From positions 1 to 64,000 of the forward strand of contig DASXUC010000026.1 of NCBI GenBank assembly GCA_036505015.1: a DNA stretch of 64,000 nucleotides, read 5' to 3'. Of the stretch, positions 33,431-41,703 are shown one piece after another; positions within the stretch are counted from its first letter, which is position 1, and each line of letters opens with the position of its first letter. This DNA comes from DASXUC01 sp036505015. GTDB taxonomy: Bacteria; Sysuimicrobiota; Sysuimicrobiia; Sysuimicrobiales; Kaftiobacteriaceae. The notes beneath the pieces were generated by a model. That model was given only the letters and a program-made list of their open reading frames with translations. It had not been told where the DNA came from and made no database searches. The position numbers and the translations under genes are program-made.

Positions 33431-34059
33431 CAGGCCCCGGCTCCCTTGCCGGTCCCGTCCAGACCGTGCAGCAGGAACTCCATCATGCCGTTGACTACGG
33501 AGGCCTTGGGTCCCGATCTCTCCCACAGGACCCAGCGCATGCCCAGGAAGTCCCCGATCCCCATCAGGCAGTACGCCAGGAGTTCCGGGTCAAGCGAACG
33601 GATGTGGCCGGCTCGGATGCCCTCCCGCAGCCCCGCCATATAGCCATCGGCAAACCGGCGGTAGTACCAGCGGAACAGCGCCGGATCGACAAACTCCGCC
33701 TGGCGGACAATGCGGTACATGTTGCGGTGGTGGTGAATAAAGCGGAAGAACGACTCGAACCCCTTGCGTTCGACGTCGCGCCGGTCGGTCAGTCCCCGAA
33801 CGTCTTCCTGGATGGTGCGCCGCAGGTCACGATTCCGCTCGCGCACGAGTTCGGTGAAGATCGCCCGCTTGCCGGGGAAGTAGACGTAGAAGGTGCCCTG
33901 GGCGACGCGGGCGCGGCGGGTGATGTTGGAGATCGACGTCTCGAAGTAGCCGCGGGCTCCGAACTCCGCCTCGGCCGCGTCGAGCAGGCGCCGACGCGTT
34001 CGCTGACCCCGGGCCTGCTTGGGTCGTTTGACGGGCTTAGAAACTGACAGGTGATTCAC
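33430..34059 (-). CDS. TetR-family transcriptional regulator
   Basis: 209 residues from GTG 34059. N-terminal TetR helix-turn-helix (LLDAAEAEFGARGYFETSISNITRRARVAQGTFYVYF), then a helical ligand domain with RFIHHHRNMYRIVRQAEF. First gene of the long leftward set, so it probably represses it and responds to an acyl-CoA or the imported acid. An inverted repeat covers its own start region. Confidence 0.92.
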   Translation of the reverse strand: MNHLSVSKPVKRPKQARGQRTRRRLLDAAEAEFGARGYFETSISNITRRARVAQGTFYVYFPGKRAIFTELVRERNRDLRRTIQEDVRGLTDRRDVERKGFESFFRFIHHHRNMYRIVRQAEFVDPALFRWYYRRFADGYMAGLREGIRAGHIRSLDPELLAYCLMGIGDFLGMRWVLWERSGPKASVVNGMMEFLLHGLDGTGKGAGA

Positions 34060-34073
34060 CTATCAACTTGTCA
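34045..34073. promoter_or_regulatory. Candidate TetR operator
   Basis: AGGTGA-T-TCACCT is a perfect 13-bp palindrome at 34049-34061 covering the TetR start codon, bracketed by TGACA (34045-34049) and TGTCA (34069-34073). Autoregulation is inferred. Confidence 0.5.
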
Positions 34074-34113
34074 GAACTCCTTCGATTCCTGAAGGGGTAT
34101 CCCCTGCAGAAGC

Positions 34114-34215
34114 GTCTGCTCAGTCTCCACCGTCTCCTCCGTCTGCACAGTCTGGAACCGGATCGATGTAGGCGGAGAGGACGGAGAAGACTGGGTAGAC
34201 GGAGTAGACGCAGTG
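34114..34215. repeat. Nonamer array in two inverted arms upstream of moaA
   Basis: Left arm 34114-34158: five nonamers beginning GTCT (for example GTCTGCTCA, GTCTCCACC). Right arm 34171-34215: five nonamers GGCGGAGAG, GACGGAGAA, GACTGGGTA, GACGGAGTA, GACGCAGTG, approximately the reverse complement. The right arm leads straight into the moaA -10 box. Confidence 0.82.
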
Positions 34216-34222
34216 CTATAAT
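34194..34222 (+). promoter_or_regulatory. moaA promoter with -10 TATAAT abutting a repeat
   Basis: Consensus TATAAT at 34217-34222, 26 nt before the start. The -35 region falls inside the nonamer array and is poor (GTAGAC at 34195-34200, 16-nt spacer), so the assignment of the -35 box is weak. Confidence 0.5.
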
Positions 34223-34248
34223 TCCCTATATCGCTGGAGGTACGCGTT

Positions 34249-35226
34249 TTGAAGGACCAGTACGGCCGAGAACTCACCGATCTCCGCATCTCTTTGACCG
34301 ACCGCTGCAACCTGCGGTGCGTGTACTGCATGCCCGCGGAGGGGATCGACTTCCGTCCTCCCGAGGAGTTGCTGGCCGATGAGGAACTCCTGACCCTCGT
34401 GCGCATCGCCGCGGAACTGGGTGTGCGCAAGGTGCGCCTGACCGGCGGGGAGCCGACCGTGCGGCCCGGGATCGTGGAGCTGACCCAGGCGATCAGCAGC
34501 ATCCCCGGAATCGAGGACGTGGCGATGACGACCAACGGGCTGCTGCTGGAGTACCTCGCGGCGCCGCTGGCCCGCGCGGGCCTGCACCGGCTCAACGTCA
34601 GTCTGGACACGACGGATCCGGAGAAGTACCGCCGCATTACCCGCGGCGGCCGCGTGGAGAAAGTCCTGGCGGGCATCGCGGCGTCGGAAGCCGCCGGCCT
34701 GAGACCGATTAAGCTCAACGCGGTGGTCGTGCGTGGATTCAACGAGGGCGACGTTGTTCCGCTGGCCGCGCTGACGCTGGAACGCCCCTGGGACGTACGC
34801 TTCATCGAGATGATGCCCTTCGGCAGCGTGGGCGACTTCGCGGAAGCCGGCGTCGTGAAGAGCGAGGAAACGATGGACCGGATCGCTGCGGCCCTCGGCC
34901 CCCTCGCCCCGCTTGACCTCTCCGGCGAGGATCCGGCCAGGACCTACCGGCTTCCCGGTGCGGTGGGGCGCGTCGGGTTCATCAGTCCGGTCAGCCAGCC
35001 ATTTTGCAGCAAGTGCGGCCGGCTGCGCCTGACCGCCGACGGCCGGCTGCGATTGTGCCTCCTGCGCGACGACGAGCAGGATCTCCTCTCGCCGCTGCGC
35101 GGAGGAGCGACTTACGAGCAGGTGCGCGAGATCTTTCGCGCCGCCGCCTTCCGGCGTCCCTATGGACACGCCCTCGCCGAGAAGATGTTCCCGCAGGCCA
35201 GGGTGATGATCCAGATCGGAGGCTAG
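34249..35226 (+). CDS. moaA: GTP 3',8-cyclase MoaA (molybdenum cofactor)
   Basis: 325 residues from TTG 34249 with GGAGG eight bases upstream. Radical-SAM cluster C20, C24, C27 (CNLRCVYC), the C-terminal cluster CSKCGRL...RLCL, and the conserved C-terminal Gly-Gly (QIGG) needed for activity. First step of molybdopterin synthesis. No other moa gene is nearby, so it is a stand-alone gene here. Confidence 0.96.
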   Translation: MKDQYGRELTDLRISLTDRCNLRCVYCMPAEGIDFRPPEELLADEELLTLVRIAAELGVRKVRLTGGEPTVRPGIVELTQAISSIPGIEDVAMTTNGLLLEYLAAPLARAGLHRLNVSLDTTDPEKYRRITRGGRVEKVLAGIAASEAAGLRPIKLNAVVVRGFNEGDVVPLAALTLERPWDVRFIEMMPFGSVGDFAEAGVVKSEETMDRIAAALGPLAPLDLSGEDPARTYRLPGAVGRVGFISPVSQPFCSKCGRLRLTADGRLRLCLLRDDEQDLLSPLRGGATYEQVREIFRAAAFRRPYGHALAEKMFPQARVMIQIGG

Positions 35227-35240
35227 GCGCTCATTCGGGT

Positions 35241-35645
35241 TCAGATCCCCCAGGATTTGGCGCCTACGATCCGCAGCCCAATCACCCACTCGATGTCCTC
35301 GTCCGCGTATTGCCTGTATTGCTTGAACTTTCGCTTGAGCAGCTGACGGGCACGCGACAACTCGCGGCCGCTGCGAACGGTTTGGGCGCGGACATGGGCG
35401 ACGAGTCCCCGCAGACGATCCCAGTCTTCAAAGTAGTCGTCACACTCGACGGCTCCTCGTGCGCGTTCCCGAAGATTCCGCGCCGTGCGCCCCTTGGTCC
35501 ACACATAGACCGTTTGACTGGAAACGTCGAACGCATGACACAGCGGCGCAACGTGAGTCGCCCCGCTGCGATCCGCTGACGCCACCCTGCACACCCTGGC
35601 ACGAGCCAAGTAGCGCTGCTCGCGCGTTGAAAGCCGTGCATGCAT
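35241..35645 (-). CDS. PPOX-class (pyridoxamine 5'-phosphate oxidase-like) flavin/F420 protein
   Basis: 134 residues. Split-barrel pattern: RVASADRSGATHVAPLCHAF, TVYVWTKG and RNLRERARGAVECDDYFEDWDRLRG, as in small PPOX proteins that use FMN or F420. The reaction is unknown. Last gene of a leftward set with a spermidine-synthase-like enzyme. The region is lower in GC than the surroundings. Confidence 0.75.
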   Translation of the reverse strand: MHARLSTREQRYLARARVCRVASADRSGATHVAPLCHAFDVSSQTVYVWTKGRTARNLRERARGAVECDDYFEDWDRLRGLVAHVRAQTVRSGRELSRARQLLKRKFKQYRQYADEDIEWVIGLRIVGAKSWGI

Positions 35646-35657
35646 CGGGATGTCCTC

Positions 35658-36338
35658 CTATCCTCCTGGCGCTGACATGTAGATCCAGGCTGACCCTGCC
35701 CTCCCCGGAGCAATCTCGTCGGGCACTTCGACCTCCTCGACTCGGCCAGCGACCTCGGCCAGCACAGCAGCGAACCCGGGGGCGCGATGTGCCGACCAGT
35801 AGGCAATGACCCCACCCGGCACTGTGGCATCGTGGAATCGTTGTATCGCCTCGGGCGTATAGATTCGGGCGTTGTCAGGGACGACCAGCCAGTCCGGGCC
35901 ATTGTCGGTGTCCAAGAGGATCGCCCCATAGGACCTCGGGGGAAGTGGAACGTCCGACAGATCCGAGATGACCAGGTCCGTACGGGGATCATCCAACGGC
36001 CTGCCGCACAGGGACGCGAAGAATCGGCGATGCCAGTCCACGACAAGCGGCTCGACCTCAACGACTTGAACGCGGCCGACGCGAGGATCGGCCAGCGCCG
36101 CCTGCACCGTGTAACCGATTCCCAGGCCGCCGACCAAGACGTCGATCGTCTCAGCAATGACACGCTCCAGAGCGAGTCGGGCGAGTTGATGGTCAGATTC
36201 GCGGTTGTAAGTTGCCATCAGAAAGACGCCGTTGCAGATGATCTCGTAGTGGCCGTCACGGCGCTGCAGCTGCCATTCCCCGGTTGCCGTCGTCACCCGG
36301 GCCAGCACCTCGCGGCCGGAGGGTACGGGGTCAATCAT
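35658..36338 (-). CDS. Spermidine synthase-like SAM-fold protein
   Basis: 226 residues from ATG 36338 (8-nt overlap with the upstream zinc-ribbon gene; ATG 36365 is an alternative). Rossmann motif VLVGGLGIGYTVQAAL, then VEVEPLVVDWHRRFF and DTDNGPDWLV, as in spermine/spermidine synthase-fold proteins. The spermidine synthase aminopropyl site cannot be confirmed, so substrate and reaction are open. Confidence 0.72.
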   Translation of the reverse strand: MIDPVPSGREVLARVTTATGEWQLQRRDGHYEIICNGVFLMATYNRESDHQLARLALERVIAETIDVLVGGLGIGYTVQAALADPRVGRVQVVEVEPLVVDWHRRFFASLCGRPLDDPRTDLVISDLSDVPLPPRSYGAILLDTDNGPDWLVVPDNARIYTPEAIQRFHDATVPGGVIAYWSAHRAPGFAAVLAEVAGRVEEVEVPDEIAPGRAGSAWIYMSAPGG

Positions 36339-36474
36339 CTTCGGGATCGAGAATTTCCTCTTCATCCGGCTCAAACGCCGTCCCGCAGCGCGGACAGATG
36401 ACCTGCTCATCATCTTCCACCGACGTGATCTGAAGGAAGATGAACCGGCAGTTGGGGCACAGGATGCGTAGCAT
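36331..36474 (-). CDS. Small zinc-ribbon protein
   Basis: 47 residues: CPNCRFIFLQ...ICPRCG with two CxxC knuckles 23 residues apart, then an acidic tail. Typical of FmdB-like or MJ0042-type zinc ribbons. It overlaps the next gene by 8 nt. A hairpin-rich spacer of 303 nt lies upstream. Confidence 0.7.
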   Translation of the reverse strand: MLRILCPNCRFIFLQITSVEDDEQVICPRCGTAFEPDEEEILDPEDD

Positions 36475-36509
36475 GATGCCGACGTCACAAGTATAGTGGC
36501 GGGGCGAGT

Positions 36510-36705
36510 GGGGTGGCCGCCGAGCGACGTTGGAGGGCGGCAACCAGACCGCAGGCCGTGAAGCACAGGACCGCAGCACCAATGCAGCGGAGAGCGGTAC
36601 AGACCGTAGTGTTCCGTAGCTAAGGATTGGCAGGCGAGCGTGGCAGGGAGCGTGAGGCCTGCAGCGTCAATCCGAGCCGCCCGACCGGAGCGAGCAGGCC
36701 ACCCC
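36510..36705. ncRNA. Candidate structured RNA or palindromic element
   Basis: Gene-free segment closed by a perfect 9-bp helix, GGGGTGGCC (36510-36518) with GGCCACCCC (36697-36705). Inside is a composite hairpin: GGATTG-GCAGGC (36624-36635) with GCCTGC (36657-36662) and CAATCC (36668-36673). It shares the 9-mer GAGCGACGT directly inside the closing helix with a similar segment at 63.3 kb. Strand cannot be decided; no known RNA family was recognised. Confidence 0.4.
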
Positions 36706-36718
36706 CGAGCGCCGACGA

Positions 36719-36756
36719 CAAAGGAAGAGAGGGGACGAGATCTCTCGCCCCCTCTC
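36719..36756 (-). terminator. Intrinsic terminator of sigH
   Basis: On the minus strand GAGAGGGG-x-CGAGA pairs with TCTCG-x-CCCCTCTC (36727-36756), followed by TTCCTTTG. It lies 22 nt after the sigH stop. Confidence 0.7.
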
Positions 36757-36777
36757 GATCTTCAAATAACGCCAGAA

Positions 36778-37416
36778 CTAGTCTTCTTCGCCCTCCAGAT
36801 TCCGCTCCAGCTTCCGCTTCACGCGCTGCAGGGCGTTGTCGATGGACTTCACGTGCCGGTTCAGCTCGGTAGCCATCTCCTGGTAGGATTTCCCTTCCAG
36901 GTAGGCGGTGAGCACCCGGCACTCGAGCTCGCTGAGGTTCTTGCGGATCCGCTCCCGCATCGTGGCGGAGGCTTCCTGATTGATGACGAGTTCTTCGGGA
37001 TCGGACACCTTGATGCTGCTGATCACGTCCAGCAGCGTGCGGTCCGAGTCCTCATCATAGATCGGCTTGTTCAACGAGATGTATGAGTTCAGCGGGATGT
37101 GCTTCTGACGGGTGGCCGTCTTGATCGCGGTGATGATCTGACGGGTGATGCACAGTTCGGCGAACGCGCGGAACGAAGAGAGTTTGTCCGCGCGGAAGTC
37201 GCGGATCGCCTTGTACAGGCCGATCATACCCTCCTGGATGATATCTTCCCGATCCGCGCCGATCAGGAAGTAGGCCTTGGCCTTGACCCGGACGAAGTTG
37301 CGGTACTTATTGATGAGGTACTCACTGGCGTGATCGTCGCCGTTCTTGGCTGTGGCGACGAGGTCTTCATCGAGCATTTCCTGGTAGGTCGGAGCGTCGC
37401 GTCGCGCTAGAGCCAC
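36778..37416 (-). CDS. sigH: Sigma factor of the SigH (sporulation/transition) family
   Basis: 212 residues, full-length. Region 2 is strongly SigH-like (YLINKYRNFVRVKAKAYFLIGADREDIIQEGMIGLYKAIRDF), region 4 ends with SYQEMATELNRHVKSIDNALQRVKRKLERNL. In Bacilli SigH directs the transition-state programme and early sporulation; related factors occur in non-sporulating lineages, so sporulation is not implied. It lies next to rlmB-cysS as in Firmicutes. Own promoter and terminator are visible. Confidence 0.93.
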   Translation of the reverse strand: MALARRDAPTYQEMLDEDLVATAKNGDDHASEYLINKYRNFVRVKAKAYFLIGADREDIIQEGMIGLYKAIRDFRADKLSSFRAFAELCITRQIITAIKTATRQKHIPLNSYISLNKPIYDEDSDRTLLDVISSIKVSDPEELVINQEASATMRERIRKNLSELECRVLTAYLEGKSYQEMATELNRHVKSIDNALQRVKRKLERNLEGEED

Positions 37417-37464
37417 TCTTCGCCTCCGCCGGGAATCGGATTCGCCGCAGCGATGTTCTTGCCT

Positions 37465-37494
37465 ATTATACGGACAGGGTCACGAAACCGTCAA
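37465..37494 (-). promoter_or_regulatory. sigH promoter
   Basis: -35 TTGACG (37489-37494), 18-nt spacer, consensus -10 TATAAT (37465-37470), about 48 nt before the sigH start codon. Confidence 0.8.
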
Positions 37495-37501
37495 GAAAAA
37501 A

Positions 37502-38950
37502 TCAGGGGCTCGCGCTGGTCTGCGTCGGTTTCTTGATGCCGATCTTGATCGTGCGGGGCACCGGGTTGTAGTAGCTGCTGACCACCAGCTCGCGTTTCAC
37601 GACTTCTCCACCTACCCGGACGATGCGGTACGTTCGCACCCGGTATCCCGGCAGCGCCTCGCGCGTTACGGTCTGCCCTTCCTCCAGCAGGGGATCTCTC
37701 TTGGTCACCGTGTACGTCGGCGGAGCGATCGTTTCCCGCGCGGAGACGATGATGCTGACCGCTCTTGCCGGGTCCGCGGTCCCGTAGGCCGTGAACGTCA
37801 GCCAGCGACCGGCCAGCGATGACCAGATCATGAGGTAGTGCCCCGTGGTGTTCTTGAACTGCAGGTCGAGCGCGCCATAGGTGACGGTCGCGTCCCGGCC
37901 GATCGGCAGGTAGGCCACGGGCCGCATGTGGTTCGTGCGCGCCAGGATCTGCAGATCGGACAGCAGGGCGACATTGAACAGCGTCGAGCTGACCTGACAG
38001 ACCCCGCCGCCGTCGCCTGGGACGAGCTCGTTGTCGATCAGCACCGGCGCTTCGCGGAATCCACGCGAGCCGGTACGCGGCCCGACGGTCTTGTTGTATG
38101 AGAACACCTCACCGGGCCCGACAATCGTGCCCCGGATGTAGGCGGCAGCCAGACCGACGTTGTGCACGCGGTTGGGCACGCCTCCGACGTGTGTCGTGTA
38201 AGTCGCCAGCGGAACGCTCAGCTCGCGCGCATTCGCGGTGGTGAAACGGGGGACGACCACCTCCACGTCGGCGACGGCACGGTCGGCGCCGGCGTCCATG
38301 GCGGCGGCAATCCGCTGTACCGTCGCAGCCACATCGAGCGTGCGGCCTTCCCGGCTTTCCCGGGTGATCACGACGCGCCCGCTCTGCACGGTCACTTCGG
38401 CATCTTCAGGCGTGGCACTGAATCCCTCAACCATCCGGGTGAGCAGCGCCCGCGAGACGCGGTCATCGCGCGTGGATCGGATCGGAATGTCCATGGGCCG
38501 GCCGATCAGCTCGATGCGCCGGATCAGGCGGACCCACGGAGGGCCGGTCCGGACCTGGGCGTATGCCTCCGCGACGGCTTCATCCGGGTACGCGCGCAGC
38601 CCCAGGTCGGCATAGGTGTACGTTCGGTCTTCGCTGCCGATCTGCAGGGCAAGCGGTTTCGACGTGATCGCCTGGGCGGCCGTGTGCGCCGCGGCTGCAG
38701 CCTCCGCTCGGGTGAGCCCCGCGACGCTGGTCCCCGCAATCGCCACGCCGGGGTAGATTCGTCCCTCGAACGCACGCGTGTCGCGGATCACCGCGGCGGC
38801 GCCGCCTGCGAGCGCACCAACCAACAGGATGAGGACGGGCAGGATCACCCGTGCGAGCATACCCCACCGGCGCCGTGGCCTTTTCCGGGTGGCCTGGGGC
38901 CTGGGATCTGGAACCGGGGATCTAGGTTGGACCTGCGCGTCACCAGTCAC
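37502..38950 (-). CDS. VanW-family cell-wall protein with peptidoglycan-binding and G5-like domains
   Basis: Up to 482 residues: membrane anchor (about 33-53), putative peptidoglycan-binding repeats (70-260), the VanW domain (about 280-400, with GPGEVFSYNKTVGPRTGSRGF and GGGVCQVSSTLFN) and a C-terminal G5-like domain. Expected outside the membrane, bound to the wall; biochemical role unknown. The first 20 codons lie inside heptamer arrays, so ATG 38860 (452 residues) is an equally likely start. Confidence 0.88.
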   Translation of the reverse strand: MTGDAQVQPRSPVPDPRPQATRKRPRRRWGMLARVILPVLILLVGALAGGAAAVIRDTRAFEGRIYPGVAIAGTSVAGLTRAEAAAAAHTAAQAITSKPLALQIGSEDRTYTYADLGLRAYPDEAVAEAYAQVRTGPPWVRLIRRIELIGRPMDIPIRSTRDDRVSRALLTRMVEGFSATPEDAEVTVQSGRVVITRESREGRTLDVAATVQRIAAAMDAGADRAVADVEVVVPRFTTANARELSVPLATYTTHVGGVPNRVHNVGLAAAYIRGTIVGPGEVFSYNKTVGPRTGSRGFREAPVLIDNELVPGDGGGVCQVSSTLFNVALLSDLQILARTNHMRPVAYLPIGRDATVTYGALDLQFKNTTGHYLMIWSSLAGRWLTFTAYGTADPARAVSIIVSARETIAPPTYTVTKRDPLLEEGQTVTREALPGYRVRTYRIVRVGGEVVKRELVVSSYYNPVPRTIKIGIKKPTQTSASP

Positions 38951-38973
38951 GAGTCACGAGTCACGAGTCACAT
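38891..38973. repeat. Two heptamer arrays at the rlmB-vanW junction
   Basis: 38891-38932: GGCCTGG twice, GATCTGG, AACCGGG, GATCTAG, GTTGGAC, all in phase. 38939-38973: GTCACCA, GTCACGA three times, GTCACAT. They contain the rlmB stop codon and last residues and the GTG start considered for vanW. Confidence 0.82.
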
Positions 38974-39746
38974 GCTGTCGATTTGCCCACGGATGCCTGC
39001 CGCAGCACTTCATAGAGTAGCACACCCGCCGCGACCGCCACGTTGAGAGATGCCAGATGACCCCGCATCGGCAGGCGCACCAGGAAGTCGCAATGCTCGC
39101 GCACGAGCCGGCTGAGCCCCTTGCCTTCTCCTCCCATCACCAGTGCCAGCGGCGGGGCGAGGCGTGCCTGATCGTACAGCTCCCCCGCCGCAGGATCGGC
39201 CCCGGCCACCCACAGGCCCGCCCCTTTGAGCATCTCCAGCGCCTGCACGACATTGGTCACCTGGGCGACCGGCACGTGCTCGATCGCGCCGGCCGATGTC
39301 TTGGCCACCGCGGGCGTCAGCCCCACGGCGCGATGCCTGGCGATGAGTACACCGTGCACGCCCGTGGCCTCGGCAGTGCGGAGGATCGCCCCGAGGTTGG
39401 CCGGGTTCTGAAGGCCGTCGACCACGACGACGAACGGGGCCTCTCCCTTCGCCCGGGCGCCGTCGAGGATGGCGTCGAGGCTGACCGTCGGCTTGGCCGA
39501 GACGAGTGCCACCGTCCCCTGGTGTGTTGCCCGCGGGGCGAGGGCGTCCAGACGTGCGACGGTGACGTACTGGACCTGGATGTGCTCACGCCGGGCCGCT
39601 TCCAGGATCGCGTGCACGATCCCGCCGGTGACGACGCCTTTGGCGATAAGCAGCTTGCGGATCGGGCGCCCGGCGCGCAGCGCCTCGAGCACGGCGCGCC
39701 GCCCTGGGATGGTGTCGGCGCCGCGAGGGTCGGGGTCCTGGATCAA
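38961..39746 (-). CDS. rlmB: 23S rRNA 2'-O-ribose methyltransferase RlmB (SpoU family)
   Basis: 261 residues. N-terminal substrate-binding domain, then the SPOUT knot: DGLQNPANLGAILRTAEATG, LVMGGEGKGLS and LPMRGHLASLNVAVAAGVLLYE. Modifies G2251-equivalent in 23S rRNA. Starts within the cysS stop (4-nt overlap), the usual Firmicutes pair. Its last three or four residues are encoded by a heptamer array. Confidence 0.94.
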   Translation of the reverse strand: MIQDPDPRGADTIPGRRAVLEALRAGRPIRKLLIAKGVVTGGIVHAILEAARREHIQVQYVTVARLDALAPRATHQGTVALVSAKPTVSLDAILDGARAKGEAPFVVVVDGLQNPANLGAILRTAEATGVHGVLIARHRAVGLTPAVAKTSAGAIEHVPVAQVTNVVQALEMLKGAGLWVAGADPAAGELYDQARLAPPLALVMGGEGKGLSRLVREHCDFLVRLPMRGHLASLNVAVAAGVLLYEVLRQASVGKSTACDS

Positions 39747-41290
39747 TCGGCTCCCGTGCGCAAGCCGTCGGCGGTTGCCACGCGCCAGCGGGGACCGGTC
39801 GGCAGGTCCTCAACCAGGATTCCGGCTGCGGAGAGTTCGCCGCGGATACGGTCGGCCGTGGAAAAATCGCGCGCCGCCCGGGCCCGTTCCCGTCCCGCGA
39901 GCAGGTATGCCACGATCCCATCCAGCCCGTCCTGCGGCTCCTCGCCGAACAACTGGGGAGCCTGGGTGCGCAGTGCGGCCGCGAGGTCGCGAACCCGGCG
40001 TACGACATCCTCATCGGCGGCGCCGGCCCCGAACTGGAGACCAAGGATTCCCGTCATCTCCACCAGCGCAGCTCGGGCGCGGCTGAGGCCCGGTTCGGCC
40101 TGCACGGCTTCGAGGGCGCCCTTGAGCACCTGATCGGTCAGGCGGTTCATGTCGGACGCCAGCTGAAAGATCGCGGCCAGTGCGCCCGAGGTATTGAGAT
40201 CGTCGTCCATGGCGGTCGCGAAGCCGCGTCGCGCCGCGTCCGTGGACCGCGACAATTCCTGCGACGGAGCGCCGTCTTCTGACAGCCCGCCGGCCCGCTG
40301 CACGACCAGATCGGCGGACGCCAGCGCGGCGCGCAACCGATCGACCGCCCGCGCCGCATCGTCCAATCGCTCCGGTGTGACCTCCAAGGGTTTGCGGTAG
40401 TGGACGGCACCCAGCGCATACCGGACGACCTGTGGTGAGTACTGCGCCAGCGCATCGGACACGGCGATGTAGTTGTGCTGTGACTTCGACATCTTCTCGC
40501 CGCGGACCATCACCATCGCGTTGTGGATCCAGAACCGGGCGAACGGCGCGCGCCCGGTATACGCCTCCGACTGCGCGATCTCATTCTCGTGGTGGGGGAA
40601 GATCAGGTCGTCGCCGCCGCCATGGATGTCAAACCCCATGTCCAGATACTTCAGCGACATCGCCGAGCACTCGATATGCCAGCCCGGCCGCCCGCGGCCC
40701 CATGGACTCTCCCAACTCGGCTCTCCGGGCTTGGCGCCCTTCCACAGCGCGAAATCGGCGGGGTGGCGCTTGAATTCACCCGGCTCCACACGCGCCCCCG
40801 CCTTCAGATCCTCCAGCACCCGGCCCGACAGCTTGCCGTACCCGTCCATTTTTGTCACGTCGAAGTAGACGTCGCCCTCGGCGTAATACGCAAATCCCCG
40901 GTCAATCAGCCGCTGGATCATCTCGATCATCTCGGCAATGTGCTGGCTGGCGCGCGGTTCCACGTGCGGGGGGAGGATCGCGAGCTGCCGGGATGCGTCG
41001 CGGTAGTCCGCGATGTAGCGGCCGGTGATCGCCTCCGTGGACACGCCCTCCGCCTGGGCGCGGGCGATGATCTTGTCCTCGACGTCGGTAATGTTCTGCA
41101 CGTGCCGGACCGCCAGGTCCTGCGCTTCCAGGTAGCGCCGCAGGATGTCGAAGACGATTGCCGCGCGCATGTGCCCGAGATGCGTCACGTCGTAGACGGT
41201 GGGTCCACACACGTACATCGCGACCTTGCCGGGGTCGCGGGGAACAAAGTCCTCTGTCCTCTTGGTGAGTGAGTTGTGGAGGCGCAGCAT
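39743..41290 (-). CDS. cysS: Cysteinyl-tRNA synthetase
   Basis: 515 residues, slightly longer than usual. HIGH-type motif HLGH (residues 37-40), zinc/cysteine-binding CGPTVYD, ECSAMS and FPHHENEIAQSEA, and KMSKS. The C-terminal DALR-like domain is extended by about 40 residues. Cytoplasmic, charges tRNA-Cys. In an operon with rlmB. Confidence 0.96.
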   Translation of the reverse strand: MLRLHNSLTKRTEDFVPRDPGKVAMYVCGPTVYDVTHLGHMRAAIVFDILRRYLEAQDLAVRHVQNITDVEDKIIARAQAEGVSTEAITGRYIADYRDASRQLAILPPHVEPRASQHIAEMIEMIQRLIDRGFAYYAEGDVYFDVTKMDGYGKLSGRVLEDLKAGARVEPGEFKRHPADFALWKGAKPGEPSWESPWGRGRPGWHIECSAMSLKYLDMGFDIHGGGDDLIFPHHENEIAQSEAYTGRAPFARFWIHNAMVMVRGEKMSKSQHNYIAVSDALAQYSPQVVRYALGAVHYRKPLEVTPERLDDAARAVDRLRAALASADLVVQRAGGLSEDGAPSQELSRSTDAARRGFATAMDDDLNTSGALAAIFQLASDMNRLTDQVLKGALEAVQAEPGLSRARAALVEMTGILGLQFGAGAADEDVVRRVRDLAAALRTQAPQLFGEEPQDGLDGIVAYLLAGRERARAARDFSTADRIRGELSAAGILVEDLPTGPRWRVATADGLRTGAD

Positions 41291-41340
41291 TACTGTTCAG
41301 TGTAGCCACGCCACCGCCGGCGTGGCAAGATTACCGTTGC

Positions 41341-41694
41341 CTACTGGGTGTGTTCGGGAGATTCGACGGCGTCGAGGTCGGCACAGACTTCCCACTCGCG
41401 GCGCGCCCGCAGCGTCCGTGCATCCACCCGATGCCAGCGTCGGAGGTCGACGCATCCCCGATCCGTCACGACGCGCAGGAAGGCTTCACCGTGTTCGTAA
41501 CGCGCCTCGACGATCTTCAGGACGCGGTGAAACTGCCCGCCGCGCCAGAAGCCGGTCACGACGGAGCGGAAGGCGCCGGGCCGATCGACTTCGACGGCGA
41601 CGGGCTCGGAGATGACCGCGCGCTCTACGAAAAGAAGGTGCGGGATTTCGACCTCGTCGCGTCGGGCATGCGGTCGCCGGTTCACCGGCGCCAT
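41341..41694 (-). CDS. Conserved hypothetical protein, DUF6504-like
   Basis: 117 residues from ATG 41694. Contains PVAVEVDR...VVTGFWRGGQFHRVLKIVEARYEHGE and VVTDRGCVDLRRWHRVD, the short beta-rich pattern of proteins annotated as DUF6504 in Actinobacteria. Family assignment is tentative and function unknown. A longer start is rejected because it would lie in a heptamer array. Between ispDF and cysS on the same strand. Confidence 0.55.
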   Translation of the reverse strand: MAPVNRRPHARRDEVEIPHLLFVERAVISEPVAVEVDRPGAFRSVVTGFWRGGQFHRVLKIVEARYEHGEAFLRVVTDRGCVDLRRWHRVDARTLRARREWEVCADLDAVESPEHTQ

Positions 41695-41703
41695 CCTTCC
41701 ACT

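Noticed and set aside
36331..36582. Longer start for the small zinc-ribbon protein
   Set aside because: The extra 36 residues overlap the hairpin-rich spacer, are unlike a protein, and ATG 36474 gives a normal zinc-ribbon.
36778..37416. Evidence of a sporulating organism
   Set aside because: SigH-type factors also occur in non-sporulating bacteria and no stage-specific sporulation gene is present.
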